From the NCBI GenBank assembly GCA_002340925.1, contig DDMR01000031.1, forward strand, positions 1 to 28,298: a stretch of DNA of 28,298 nucleotides, read 5' to 3'. Origin of the DNA: Actinobacteria bacterium UBA2541 (GTDB lineage: Bacteria; Actinomycetota; Actinomycetes; Nanopelagicales; Nanopelagicaceae). The notes below the pieces were generated by a model. The model worked only from the letters and a program-made list of their open reading frames with translations, was not told where the DNA came from and did no database searches. A program made the translations under genes and the position numbers. Below, one piece after another: positions 1 to 7,428 of the stretch (its first letter is position 1; each line of letters opens with the position of its first letter).

Positions 1-197
1 ATGCCGCGCTGGACGTTACTGATCCAGAACCACTTCCTGCAGGCCATCCACTTTGGAAAGCTAAGAATTTACTGCTCGTTCCACATGTTGGTGGAAACTC
101 GACCGCATTTGAACCTCGCGGCCGCAAATTAGTTGAATCCCAACTTAAGTTATTGTCAGTAGGAAAACCGCTTAACAATATTGTCGCCGTTGGATAG
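1..197 (+). CDS. D-isomer-specific 2-hydroxyacid dehydrogenase, C-terminal fragment
   Basis: The gene runs in from the left edge. Reading codons from base 3 gives 64 residues ending in TAG at 195-197. The fragment contains [18 protein letters not shown] and then [12 protein letters not shown]. This is the C-terminal signature of NAD(P)-dependent D-2-hydroxyacid dehydrogenases (the SerA/GhrA/PdxB superfamily): the acidic-Pro 'DVxxPEPLPxxHPL' motif followed by the catalytic His in 'PHVGG'. The family reduces 2-keto acids to D-2-hydroxy acids or the reverse. The exact substrate cannot be told from this piece. It ends 11 bp before the lactonase-like gene on the same strand, so both probably belong to one operon that handles sugar acids. 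The catalytic domain N-terminus and most of the Rossmann fold lie outside the window. Confidence 0.9.
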   Translation, partial: AALDVTDPEPLPAGHPLWKAKNLLLVPHVGGNSTAFEPRGRKLVESQLKLLSVGKPLNNIVAVG

Positions 198-208
198 TTA
201 GATAAGAA

Positions 209-1051
209 ATGCGCATCGATTCGCACCACCACCTTTGGGATCTTTCAATCCGAGACCAAGAGTGGATTACCGGCGAAGAAATGAAACCAATCCGCAAGAA
301 CTTTGTAGTTTCGGATTTAAAGGATGCCATTGCATCTTCACGTATTGACAGAACTGTCTTAGTTCAAACAGTTACCGACTATTCCGAGACACCTGAACTT
401 TTAGAAATTGCGCAATCCGAACAACTTGTCGGAGCAGTTGTAGGTTGGCTGCAAATTGACGCTCAAGATGCCATCGCACACCTGCACCAATACCTAGATT
501 TACCGGGCGCCGAGTATTTAAAAGGTATCCGAGATATTGCCCAAGACCATCCGGACCCAAATTACTTGGCCAAGCCCGAGACGATTGCAAATGTAAAGAA
601 GCTTGGAGAACTTGGAATCACTTTTGATCTGCTAACTAAGACACCGGAATTAGCCGCGGCAATTAAATTAGTTCGGGCCTGTCCAGATGTGCAATTTGTC
701 ATGGATCATATTTCGAAACCATACATTGCAAAGAGAGAATTGGAACCTTGGAGAACTTTGATGAGTGAACTTGCTGCTCTTCCAAATGTTCTCTGCAAAG
801 TTTCAGGATTAGTCACAGAAGCAAATTGGAAAACTTGGGATGTAATTGATTTCAAACCATACGTCGATCATGTAATTGAAATCTTTACACCACAAAGATT
901 AATGTTTGGTTCGGATTGGCCAGTTGCAAATTTAGGCGGAACGTACTTTCAAATTGTTGAATTGGCCAAAGCCCTGACTTCTGGACTTAGTCCAAGTGAG
1001 GCTGAATTCTTCTGGCATAAAACTGCGGCTACTGCCTACGGCCTTGCTTAA
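209..1051 (+). CDS. Amidohydrolase-2 family lactonase, L-fuconolactonase-like (COG3618)
   Basis: This is a 280-residue metal-dependent hydrolase of the amidohydrolase TIM-barrel superfamily. The N-terminus DSHHHLWD places metal-ligand His at positions 6 and 8. KGIRD is the conserved strand motif of the fuconolactonase and 2-pyrone-4,6-dicarboxylate lactonase branch. Further ligands are H167 in MDHISKP and D236 in LMFGSDWPV, the hallmark C-terminal motif. The length is normal for the branch. Known members open sugar lactones (L-fucono-, L-rhamnono- or galactaro-lactones) in the cytoplasm. The gene follows a hydroxyacid dehydrogenase by 11 bp and precedes a ribose-type sugar ABC transporter. 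This supports a non-phosphorylative deoxysugar or sugar-acid pathway, but which sugar is unknown. The Shine-Dalgarno sequence is weak, so translation may be coupled to the upstream gene. The family call is firm and the substrate is inference. Confidence 0.85.
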   Translation: MRIDSHHHLWDLSIRDQEWITGEEMKPIRKNFVVSDLKDAIASSRIDRTVLVQTVTDYSETPELLEIAQSEQLVGAVVGWLQIDAQDAIAHLHQYLDLPGAEYLKGIRDIAQDHPDPNYLAKPETIANVKKLGELGITFDLLTKTPELAAAIKLVRACPDVQFVMDHISKPYIAKRELEPWRTLMSELAALPNVLCKVSGLVTEANWKTWDVIDFKPYVDHVIEIFTPQRLMFGSDWPVANLGGTYFQIVELAKALTSGLSPSEAEFFWHKTAATAYGLA

Positions 1052-1064
1052 TAACGCAAATATA

Positions 1065-1085
1065 TTGGTAACGATTTGATAACAA
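1065..1085. promoter_or_regulatory. Candidate LacI-type operator upstream of the sugar-binding protein gene
   Basis: This is a 21-bp imperfect palindrome starting TTGGTAACGA and ending TTGATAACAA. Seven of the ten positions in each half match the reverse complement, with TTG/CAA ends. The form resembles LacI/RbsR-family operators, which typically control ribose-type transporters. It lies about 100 bp ahead of the binding-protein start, just after the lactonase gene. No regulator gene is seen in the window, so this remains a candidate. Confidence 0.3.
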
Positions 1086-1187
1086 AGGCCACCTAAGCCT
1101 GAGATTCGGAAATCCCACATGGACGCGGGCACCCCATCCTTAATAGAGTTGTGTAACAGCGATTCCGCTGCTTTCGAAAGGAAACAT

Positions 1188-2186
1188 ATGAAGAAAGTTC
1201 TAACTGTCGTTGCTGTTGCATCAGCAATGGCGCTAGTTGTCGGAACAGGTCCTGCAGTTAACGCTGCGAATCATAAGAAGGCAATAAAGATTGAATTAAT
1301 CTCAAAGGGAGAAACTGCAGAATTCTGGCAGGCAGTTAAGAAGGGTGCAGAAGACCAAGCTAAGAAGATGGGCAAAGTAACTGTTCGCTTCCAAGGTCCT
1401 GCAACTGAAACAATGATCGATGTGCAACTTTCAATGCTTGATGGCGCAATTGCTACTAAGCCAGATGCAATCGGTTATGCAGCTCTAGGAACAACAGAAT
1501 CTGTTTCACGCCTTGCAAAGGCAAAGGCAAAGGGCATTCCTGTTTACATGTTCGACACAGCTGCAGCCTGCAAGGGCAAGCTTGGACCTAAGTCAAAGTG
1601 CGCACTTGGCGTGGCTTACACAAACAGCAAGGCATCAGCATCACTAGCAGCTGACAAGATGGCTGAACTTCTACCAGACGGTGGAAAAGTTTTGGTTGTT
1701 GGTCACACACAAACAAACCAAACAGGTACTGATCGTCGCGATGGTTTCGTAAACCGCATCAAGGCTAAGTATCCAAATATCACGCTTCTTCCTGTTCAAT
1801 ATGCAGAAGGTGGCGACCAAGCTAAGGCACAAGATGTTGTTGCTGCAGCTCTAGTTGCTAACAAAGATCTAAAGGGTATCTTCGGAACAAACGAGGGTGT
1901 AGCAATTGGTGCTGGTCAAGCATTCAAGGCAGCTGATATCGCTAATGGCGCAGTTAAGCTAATTGGATACGACTCAGGTAAGGCTCAGATTGATAACATC
2001 AAGAGCGGCCTACAACAAGGTGCAATCACACAGAGCCCATTGGGTATTGGAGCGAAGACTGTTAAGGCGCTAGTTAATTACGTGCGCAAGGGCAAGACTC
2101 CAAAGCCACTCATTGACACAGGCTTCTACTACTACGATGCTACAAACATCGACAACCCAGAAATCAAGGGAAACCTTTACCAGTAA
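1188..2186 (+). CDS. Ribose-type sugar ABC transporter, secreted substrate-binding protein
   Basis: This is a 332-residue periplasmic-binding-protein-like type I protein (RbsB/Peripla_BP_4 family) that captures a sugar outside the membrane for the ATPase and permease encoded next. I chose the ATG at 1188 because GAAAGGAAA sits just before it and a classical Sec signal peptide follows at once: MKK, a hydrophobic stretch, and an AVNA cleavage site near residue 27. An in-frame ATG at 1119 would bury that signal behind 23 polar residues. The mature protein has the family core, for example SKGETAEFWQAVKKGAED near the start and LKGIFGTNEGVAIGAGQA in the second lobe. Two Cys eleven residues apart (CKGKLGPKSKC) could form a disulfide, which suits an exported protein. 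Nearly all Lys codons are AAG, unlike the neighbouring ATPase gene. That bias suggests high expression. The sugar is not identified. Confidence 0.9.
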   Translation: MKKVLTVVAVASAMALVVGTGPAVNAANHKKAIKIELISKGETAEFWQAVKKGAEDQAKKMGKVTVRFQGPATETMIDVQLSMLDGAIATKPDAIGYAALGTTESVSRLAKAKAKGIPVYMFDTAAACKGKLGPKSKCALGVAYTNSKASASLAADKMAELLPDGGKVLVVGHTQTNQTGTDRRDGFVNRIKAKYPNITLLPVQYAEGGDQAKAQDVVAAALVANKDLKGIFGTNEGVAIGAGQAFKAADIANGAVKLIGYDSGKAQIDNIKSGLQQGAITQSPLGIGAKTVKALVNYVRKGKTPKPLIDTGFYYYDATNIDNPEIKGNLYQ

Positions 2187-2224
2187 TTCGAATTTATTCG
2201 AATAAGCTAGTAATAAGTTATAAA

Positions 2225-2252
2225 TTATGGCCGGGAGCAATCCCGGCCATAA
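2225..2252 (+). terminator. Perfect 12-bp stem-loop with GCAA tetraloop between binding-protein and ATPase genes
   Basis: TTATGGCCGGGA at 2225-2236 pairs perfectly with TCCCGGCCATAA at 2241-2252 around a GCAA (GNRA-type) loop. There is no T-run after it. It may be a partial terminator or a 3' mRNA-stabilising structure for the binding-protein transcript rather than a full stop, because the next gene belongs to the same transporter. Just upstream, the palindromic octamer ATTCGAAT occurs twice (2186-2193 and 2196-2203). Confidence 0.6.
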
Positions 2253-2307
2253 TGCTTTAGGATTCTGAAAGTTCTAAGACGCGGATTTATCTCGTAACGG
2301 GGGAAAA

Positions 2308-3813
2308 ATGGCAACAACTCAACTCTTATCCTTAACGGGTGTAAGTAAAGAGTTCCCTGGAGTAAAAGCACTTAAAAATGTGCACTTTGATTTGAACAAA
2401 GGTGAAGTCCACGCGATTGTTGGTGAAAATGGTGCAGGCAAGTCGACGTTAATGAAGATTCTCTCCGGAATATATAAAAAGGACACCGGAGAAATTGTTT
2501 ATCTCGGTAAGAGCGTAAATGTTTCCAGCCCACTAGAGGCTCAAAAATTAGGAATTAGCATCATCCATCAGGAACTTAACCTGATGCCAGATTTAACAGT
2601 TGCAGAGAACATCTTCATTGGTCGTGAAGTTCGCCGAAGAGGTCGAATCTTTTTAGACAATCGAAAGTTAAATAAGGCTGCAAAAATTTTGCTGGAAGAG
2701 TTGGGTCTGACCCTAGACCCGAAGCGGAAAGTTGGCGAACTTACAATCGCCAAGCAACAGATGGTCGAAATTGCGAAAGCCGTTTCTTATCGTGGCGAAG
2801 TAATAATTATGGATGAGCCAACATCTTCGCTTACACCCGCTGAAACTGAAGCCCTATTTAAGATTATTCGATCACTCAAAGCTTCTGGAAAAGGCGTTGT
2901 TTATATCTCACACCGCTTAGAAGAGCTAAGCCAGATTACTGATCGCATCACAGTCATCCGTGATGGTGAGTATGTTAAAACTCTGAATACGTCTGAGACC
3001 TCAATTCCAGAAGTCATTACACTCATGGTTGGCCGTAAGGTTGAACAAGATCAGCGTCCAGAAGCCCGCGCCCTAAGTAGTGAAGTTGTTTTAAAGGTAG
3101 ATGGGATTTCAGATTCAAGACTTTTAAGTGATATCTCCTTTGAACTTCGGGAGGGCGAAATCCTGGGATTTGCCGGCTTGATGGGTGCTGGCCGCACCGA
3201 ACTTGCTCGCGCACTTATCGGAGCAGATCCAAAGACTGCAGGAAAGATTTACCTGCGCGGTAAAGAAATCAAAATCAAGAGCCCTTCAGATGCCGTTAAA
3301 TCTGGAATCGGATATTTATCTGAAGATCGAAAGAAGTATGGACTTCTATTAGGTCAAAATATAACCTTCAATGTGATTCTCTCGTCAATCCCAGCTTTCT
3401 CGAACAAGTTTGGCTTCCTAAAAACTAAACCGGCCGGTGCGATAACAAGAGAAGCAATTAAACAACTTTCAATTAGGACTCCCTCTGAGAATCAATATTT
3501 AAAGAATCTTTCAGGCGGAAACCAGCAGAAAGTCGTTATTTCTAAATGGCTAACACGTGATTGCGATATTTTAATATTTGATGAACCGACTCGTGGCATC
3601 GATGTTGGCGCTAAGGATGAAATTTATAAATTGTTAACAAAGCTCGCCTCAGAAGGTAAATCAATCATCATGATTTCCTCAGAACTTCCCGAAATCCTTC
3701 GAATGTCAGATCGGATTGCCGTTATGTGTGAAGGCAAGCTAACTGGCATCATCGACAATAAAGATGCCGACCAGAATAAAATCATGCAATACGCAACGAA
3801 ATTCCGCGACTAA
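2308..3813 (+). CDS. Sugar ABC transporter, double ATP-binding protein (RbsA/MglA/XylG type)
   Basis: This 501-residue cytoplasmic ATPase has two tandem ABC domains, the standard layout of CUT2 sugar importers, and powers uptake with the adjacent permease. Domain 1 has Walker A GENGAGKST (K45), a non-canonical signature around LTIAKQQ, and Walker B IIMDEPTSS (D169, E170). Domain 2 has the degenerate Walker A GLMGAGRTE, in which R296 replaces the Lys. It keeps the signature LSGGNQQK (about 402-409) and Walker B LIFDEPTRGID (D425, E426). A defective second Walker A is usual for this family and is not a mutation. A G-rich Shine-Dalgarno (CGGGGGAAAA) precedes the ATG. The gene lies 121 bp after the binding protein and 36 bp before the permease. 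The transporter call is firm, but the sugar is not determined. Confidence 0.93.
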   Translation: MATTQLLSLTGVSKEFPGVKALKNVHFDLNKGEVHAIVGENGAGKSTLMKILSGIYKKDTGEIVYLGKSVNVSSPLEAQKLGISIIHQELNLMPDLTVAENIFIGREVRRRGRIFLDNRKLNKAAKILLEELGLTLDPKRKVGELTIAKQQMVEIAKAVSYRGEVIIMDEPTSSLTPAETEALFKIIRSLKASGKGVVYISHRLEELSQITDRITVIRDGEYVKTLNTSETSIPEVITLMVGRKVEQDQRPEARALSSEVVLKVDGISDSRLLSDISFELREGEILGFAGLMGAGRTELARALIGADPKTAGKIYLRGKEIKIKSPSDAVKSGIGYLSEDRKKYGLLLGQNITFNVILSSIPAFSNKFGFLKTKPAGAITREAIKQLSIRTPSENQYLKNLSGGNQQKVVISKWLTRDCDILIFDEPTRGIDVGAKDEIYKLLTKLASEGKSIIMISSELPEILRMSDRIAVMCEGKLTGIIDNKDADQNKIMQYATKFRD

Positions 3814-3849
3814 ATTAAAATTTCAACGAGACTAGGAAAAGAGAGAGCA

Positions 3850-4854
3850 ATGAGCGATACAGTGAAAGTGGCCAAAGGCGAGAACAAGGTTGCTGCCTAC
3901 GCTAAACGTGAGATTGGTCGAGTTCTTGCACTTGCAACCCTCGTCACAATTTTCATCTTCTTCACAATAATGCGTCCAGTCTTTGCTTCATGGGAGAACG
4001 TCTCTGACGGAATTTTAATGTCCACTGTTGTCATTGGCCTCATGGCAATCGGAACAACCTTTGTGATTATCACCGGTGGTATCGATCTTTCGATTGGAAC
4101 AACCACGGCTCTAGTCGCAGTAATTGTGGGCAAGCTTGTTCAAGGCTTAGGACTAAATGTCTGGGCTGGAATCCTGGTTGGAATCCTTGTCGGAGGCATC
4201 TGCGGTGTAATCAATGGTCTCTTGATTACAGTTTTAAAATTGCCGCCATTTATTGCAACTCTCGCCACGATGAAGGCGGCACAAGGATTAGCGCTAATTA
4301 TTTCTGACCTAAAGCCAGTTATGTTCACAGCAGATGTCAAAGGCTGGGATGCAATTGCAACGGGAAATATTATTCCTAATTTCCCCAATGGCGCACTGAT
4401 TCTCTTTGTGGGCGCAATCATTGGTTCAATACTTCTAAATAAGACTGTTATCGGCCGATACACATTTGCTATTGGTTCAAACCAAGCAGCAACTCAACTT
4501 TCTGGCGTCAAAGTTAAGAGTTGGACCATCGCAATTTACGGTCTCGGTGGCCTTTATGTTGGAATGGCAGCAGTAGTTCTAACTTCACGTCTTGGTTCTG
4601 CCCGTCCAGATCTAGGTCTTGGATACGAACTTGAAGCTATCGCCGCAGTAATCATCGGAGGAACATCTCTTCTTGGCGGTAAAGGAACAATCAGCGGGAC
4701 CATTATTGGCGCATTGATTATGTCTGTCCTTGTAAACGGGCTTCGAATACTCGAACTTCAGCAGGAGTGGCAATATGTAATTACCGGCATTGTAATTGTC
4801 CTTGCAGTATGGGGAGATAACGTTCGTCGCCGCAAGACCGGAGAAATTAGCTAG
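3850..4854 (+). CDS. Sugar ABC transporter permease (RbsC type)
   Basis: This is a 334-residue integral membrane protein of the BPD_transp_2 family, the transmembrane pore of the CUT2 sugar importer. A cytoplasmic N-terminus of about 27 polar residues is followed by many hydrophobic helices. Family motifs are present: FVIITGGIDLSIGTT early, VINGLLITVLKLPPFIATL in the middle, and EAIAAVIIGGTSLLGGKGTISGT toward the C-terminus. The protein ends in a positively charged tail (RRRKTGE). It follows the ATPase by 36 bp with a purine-rich Shine-Dalgarno (GGAAAAGAGAGAG), so the two are surely cotranscribed. No second permease gene is present, so the channel would be a homodimer, as in the ribose system. 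Confidence 0.93.
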   Translation: MSDTVKVAKGENKVAAYAKREIGRVLALATLVTIFIFFTIMRPVFASWENVSDGILMSTVVIGLMAIGTTFVIITGGIDLSIGTTTALVAVIVGKLVQGLGLNVWAGILVGILVGGICGVINGLLITVLKLPPFIATLATMKAAQGLALIISDLKPVMFTADVKGWDAIATGNIIPNFPNGALILFVGAIIGSILLNKTVIGRYTFAIGSNQAATQLSGVKVKSWTIAIYGLGGLYVGMAAVVLTSRLGSARPDLGLGYELEAIAAVIIGGTSLLGGKGTISGTIIGALIMSVLVNGLRILELQQEWQYVITGIVIVLAVWGDNVRRRKTGEIS

Positions 4855-4865
4855 CGATTTACCTT

Positions 4866-4885
4866 GCGCGGGCTCATACCCGCGC
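4866..4885 (+). terminator. Stem-loop after the sugar permease gene
   Basis: GCGCGGG (4866-4872) and CCCGCGC (4879-4885) form a 7-bp all-GC stem around a 6-base loop, 11 bp after the permease stop. No T-run follows, so termination may be incomplete and some transcripts may continue into the PsiE-like gene. Confidence 0.5.
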
Positions 4886-4922
4886 TTACCCTTAAGTAAT
4901 TGGAAAACGAACAGGGGGCGCC

Positions 4923-5408
4923 GTGAAGTATAAATCGGTCAAAGGTTTGCTCACGAATGATGAGTCGTTAATTCCAGTTTCTTTCATAGATAAGCTCGAA
5001 GATATTTTGCACGGCTTTCTCGGAATACTTCTTTTTATTATTTCAATCCTGGCTGCTGGCTACAGTTTGCAGCGCTTGATTGAGACTCGCCCATTCTTCC
5101 CACTAGGAATGATTCAGGCAATAAATGACATTCTCTTTGTTGTAATTATTCTAGAAATTATGCGAACTGTAATTGTTCGTTTCACTGATGGAATCTTCCA
5201 ATTAGATAGCTTTTTGATCATCGGCGTAATTGCAGCCGTTCGACACATTCTTACTGTCGGAGCATCACTTACTATGGAGAAAGAGAAGACAACCGAATAC
5301 TTCAATCGCGCTTTAATTGAAATGGGTGTTAATACTGGAATTGTTCTGGCACTTGTCTTTGCGCTCTTCTTATCTCGTGCGGCGCGCAAAGGTAACCCCG
5401 CCAAGTAA
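4923..5408 (+). CDS. PsiE-like small integral membrane protein
   Basis: This is a 161-residue protein with about four hydrophobic helices: FLGILLFIISILAAGYSL, AINDILFVVIILEIMRTVIV, SFLIIGVIAAVRHILTVGA, and a C-terminal GIVLALVFALFLSRAARKG. The order of motifs, especially an acidic residue and Arg within helix 2 (LEIMRT) and the AAVRHIL motif of helix 3, resembles the PsiE family (phosphate-starvation-inducible). The molecular function of that family is unknown. The start is GTG, preceded by AGGGGG five bases upstream. It sits between two ABC transporter operons on the same strand, 68 bp after the sugar permease. A role in either transporter is unproven. The family call comes from remembered pattern and is moderately sure. 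Confidence 0.65.
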   Translation: MKYKSVKGLLTNDESLIPVSFIDKLEDILHGFLGILLFIISILAAGYSLQRLIETRPFFPLGMIQAINDILFVVIILEIMRTVIVRFTDGIFQLDSFLIIGVIAAVRHILTVGASLTMEKEKTTEYFNRALIEMGVNTGIVLALVFALFLSRAARKGNPAK

Positions 5409-5411
5409 TCC

Positions 5412-5438
5412 TGCTATTAGCCTGAGTAGCACTTTTTT
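5412..5438 (+). terminator. Probable weak intrinsic terminator after the PsiE-like gene
   Basis: TGCTAT (5412-5417) pairs with GTAGCA (5426-5431, one G-T pair) around an 8-base loop, then C and six T. The stem is short but the T-run is right for Rho-independent termination. It separates the sugar/PsiE unit from the liv operon. Confidence 0.45.
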
Positions 5439-5461
5439 GACAGATTATTCAGGAAAAATCA

Positions 5462-5490
5462 TTGAAAGAATTGTGGTTAAAAGGTAGCCT
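5462..5490 (+). promoter_or_regulatory. Candidate promoter of the liv operon
   Basis: TTGAAA (5462-5467) and TAGCCT (5485-5490) are spaced by 17 bp. The -10 fits the actinobacterial TAnnnT pattern. A TTGACA at 5437-5442 has no acceptable -10 at the right distance. The livH ATG lies 58 bp after the -10, with GAGGAG between them. Confidence 0.3.
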
Positions 5491-5548
5491 TCCAACCTTG
5501 TCGCAACTAGATTTGCGCACCTAGCTAGCGAGGAGTGAAATTTAAGTT

Positions 5549-6442
5549 ATGTCAGATTTCATTCAATATTTTTTCAATGGCCTCGTTGTTGGTTGCATCT
5601 TTGCAATAGCTGCTGTTGGAATTTCGCTTCTTTACAGCGTGCTCAGGTTGGTAAATTTCGCAGCTGGTGACTTCTTAACACTTGGCGCATTCATAACTTA
5701 TTTTTTAAGCGTTACTTTAGAACTAAATTTTTTCCTTTCAATAATTGTTTCAATGCTAGCAGGTATGGGAATAAGTTGGTTCTTAGAGTTAGTTCTATGG
5801 CGAAATTTGCGACGAAATAAGGCAGGAACTCTGGCTCTATTCTTAGTCGCGACTGGCGTGGCGCTAATGTTGCGACCAATTATTCAATTTGTATTTGGCA
5901 CAGAAACACGTAAGTTCAATATTGATATTCTAAAAACTTATGATTTCTTGGGAGCCCGAATTCCGCAAACCCAATTACTGGTTTTAATCTTCGCTTCAGC
6001 ATCAATTTTAACTATCGCTCTCTTCATCGCTAAAGCACGAATTGGTAAGGATATGCGTGCGTATGCCAATAATCCTGGACTTGCTTCAGTTTCAGGAATC
6101 AATGTGGATCGCGTAGTTCTGGCGACTTGGCTAATTTCTGGAGCATTGGGCTCACTCGCTGGTGTTTTCCAAGGACTTGTTCAAGGTCAATTCAATAATG
6201 CGATGGGCGAAACTTTGCTTTTATCTTTCTTTGCCGCAGTAGTGCTTGGAACTATTGGTGATGCTTATGGAGCGCTAGCAGGTGGATTGCTTCTGGGATT
6301 AATTATGGAGCTGTCCCAAATGAGTATCTTCTTTGGCGGAGTGCCAAGTAATTATAAGCCAGTTGTGGCATTTGCGACTCTGGTTTTAGTCCTTCTCTTC
6401 AAGCCTGAAGGATTATTTGGCTACCGAGCGAGAAAGGTCTAA
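5549..6442 (+). CDS. livH: Branched-chain amino acid type ABC transporter permease LivH
   Basis: This 297-residue polytopic inner-membrane protein is one half of the transmembrane channel of a HAAT-family importer. The N-terminal segment GCIFAIAAVGISLLYSVLRLVNFAAGDF is the typical LivH start, with the NFAxGDF motif. The C-terminal part holds AFFAAVVLGTIGDAYGALAGGLLLG, the conserved cytoplasmic coupling region. It ends KPEGLFGYRARKV, the usual 'P(E/Q)GLFG' ending. A GAGGAG Shine-Dalgarno lies at 5530-5535, a longish 13 bases from the ATG. It is the first gene of a tight livHMGF string, with 3 bp to livM. Substrates in this family range over branched-chain amino acids, other amino acids, amides and urea, so the symbol denotes the family rather than a proven substrate. 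Confidence 0.9.
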   Translation: MSDFIQYFFNGLVVGCIFAIAAVGISLLYSVLRLVNFAAGDFLTLGAFITYFLSVTLELNFFLSIIVSMLAGMGISWFLELVLWRNLRRNKAGTLALFLVATGVALMLRPIIQFVFGTETRKFNIDILKTYDFLGARIPQTQLLVLIFASASILTIALFIAKARIGKDMRAYANNPGLASVSGINVDRVVLATWLISGALGSLAGVFQGLVQGQFNNAMGETLLLSFFAAVVLGTIGDAYGALAGGLLLGLIMELSQMSIFFGGVPSNYKPVVAFATLVLVLLFKPEGLFGYRARKV

Positions 6443-6445
6443 GCG

Positions 6446-7426
6446 ATGGAAGCATTTATACAGCCAGGATTTTGGATCTTCGTTTTAGCCTTAGCTGGTA
6501 TTTACGGAGTTTTCTCATTAGGGCTTCAAATTCAATATGGCGTTGGTGGAATCATGAATTTTGGCCATGTAGGAATGATGGCAGTCTCGGGTTACACAAT
6601 CGCAGTGCTTGTCATTAAATATCAATGGAGTTTCTGGTGGGCCGCACTATTAGGAGTTGTGCTTGCCGCATTTTTGGGCGCGCTCTTAGGTCTAACAACG
6701 CTACGGTTAAGTGGGGATTACTTTGCAATTGCCAGTATCGCCTTCGCTGAAATCGTTCGATACTGGATTCTAAATAGCGATGACATCACGGGCGGTACTC
6801 AGGGCACGCTTGCAATTCCTAACCCTGACGGATTTGGTGGTTATACCGACCAACCAGATGTGATTTTAAATTGGATTTCAGATCGCTTGTATCCAATTAT
6901 TGGCGATGAGGCCTCTCGAGATTTATCAATGGTTCTGGTTGTGTGGCCATTTTTCTTCTTATTCATTTGGATCTCTTCAAGGTTACAGAAAACATCGTGG
7001 GCAAGAGTTCTCCGGGCCACTCGTGAAGATGATGATGTCCCTCGTTCGCTTGGAAAGAATGTCTTTCGTTTTAGACTTCAAACCTTAATTATTGGCTCTG
7101 TCTTTGGCGGAATTGCAGGAGTCTTTTGGGCACTGCAATTTGCACTATTGGCCCCAGAAGATTTCCTTCGAATTGTGACTTTCTACGGCTGGATGATTCT
7201 GATTCTCGCCGGTGCCAGTCGAGTTAAAGGGTTGTTTATTGCAGCTATCTTCTTCGGCTTCCTGTATGGCGCGACAAGATTCTTGGAATTTTGGCCGCTC
7301 TCACTCCTCTCATCACCAGAAAGAGCATATCTTCGCGTCTTCTTAATTGGCCTAGTTATCGTCTTGCTTATGGTCAAAAGACCTCAAGGCTTATTTGGTA
7401 AGCGCCAAGAAATGATTTTGGAGTAA
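6446..7426 (+). CDS. livM: Branched-chain amino acid type ABC transporter permease LivM
   Basis: This is a 326-residue membrane protein and the second channel subunit of the importer. The motif LQIQYGVGGIMNFGHVGMMAVSGYT is the LivM-family entry segment. LSGDYFAIASIAFAEIVRYW is its second conserved region. A cytoplasmic loop SWARVLRATREDDDVPRSLGKNVFRFRLQTLIIGSVFGGIAGVFWA carries the EAA-like motif that contacts the ATPases. It ends KRPQGLFGKRQEM, as usual. Translation probably follows from livH through the AAAGG within the livH end. The loop between residues about 118 and 150 contains a Gly-rich segment (DDITGGTQGTL) typical of the family. No feature narrows the substrate. Confidence 0.9.
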   Translation: MEAFIQPGFWIFVLALAGIYGVFSLGLQIQYGVGGIMNFGHVGMMAVSGYTIAVLVIKYQWSFWWAALLGVVLAAFLGALLGLTTLRLSGDYFAIASIAFAEIVRYWILNSDDITGGTQGTLAIPNPDGFGGYTDQPDVILNWISDRLYPIIGDEASRDLSMVLVVWPFFFLFIWISSRLQKTSWARVLRATREDDDVPRSLGKNVFRFRLQTLIIGSVFGGIAGVFWALQFALLAPEDFLRIVTFYGWMILILAGASRVKGLFIAAIFFGFLYGATRFLEFWPLSLLSSPERAYLRVFLIGLVIVLLMVKRPQGLFGKRQEMILE

Positions 7427-7428
7427 GC

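Noticed and set aside
1157..1170. Small hairpin CAGCG/CGCTG ahead of the binding-protein ribosome site as a riboswitch
   Set aside because: Five base pairs with a four-base loop are common by chance and no larger conserved fold is visible.
1119..1187. Upstream in-frame ATG that would extend the sugar-binding protein by 23 residues
   Set aside because: The extension is polar and would precede a clear signal peptide; the ATG at 1188 has the good ribosome site.
3181..3199. Missing Walker A Lys in the second domain of the sugar ATPase as an inactivating mutation
   Set aside because: A GAGR-type second Walker A is normal in RbsA/MglA-type double ATPases.
4140..4463. 107-codon antisense frame within the sugar permease
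   Set aside because: It mirrors the permease codons, has no motif or ribosome site, and is rich in residues expected from reverse-reading hydrophobic codons.
5437..5442. Consensus TTGACA as -35 of a liv promoter
   Set aside because: No TAnnnT hexamer lies 16-19 bp downstream; it overlaps the T-run of the preceding terminator.
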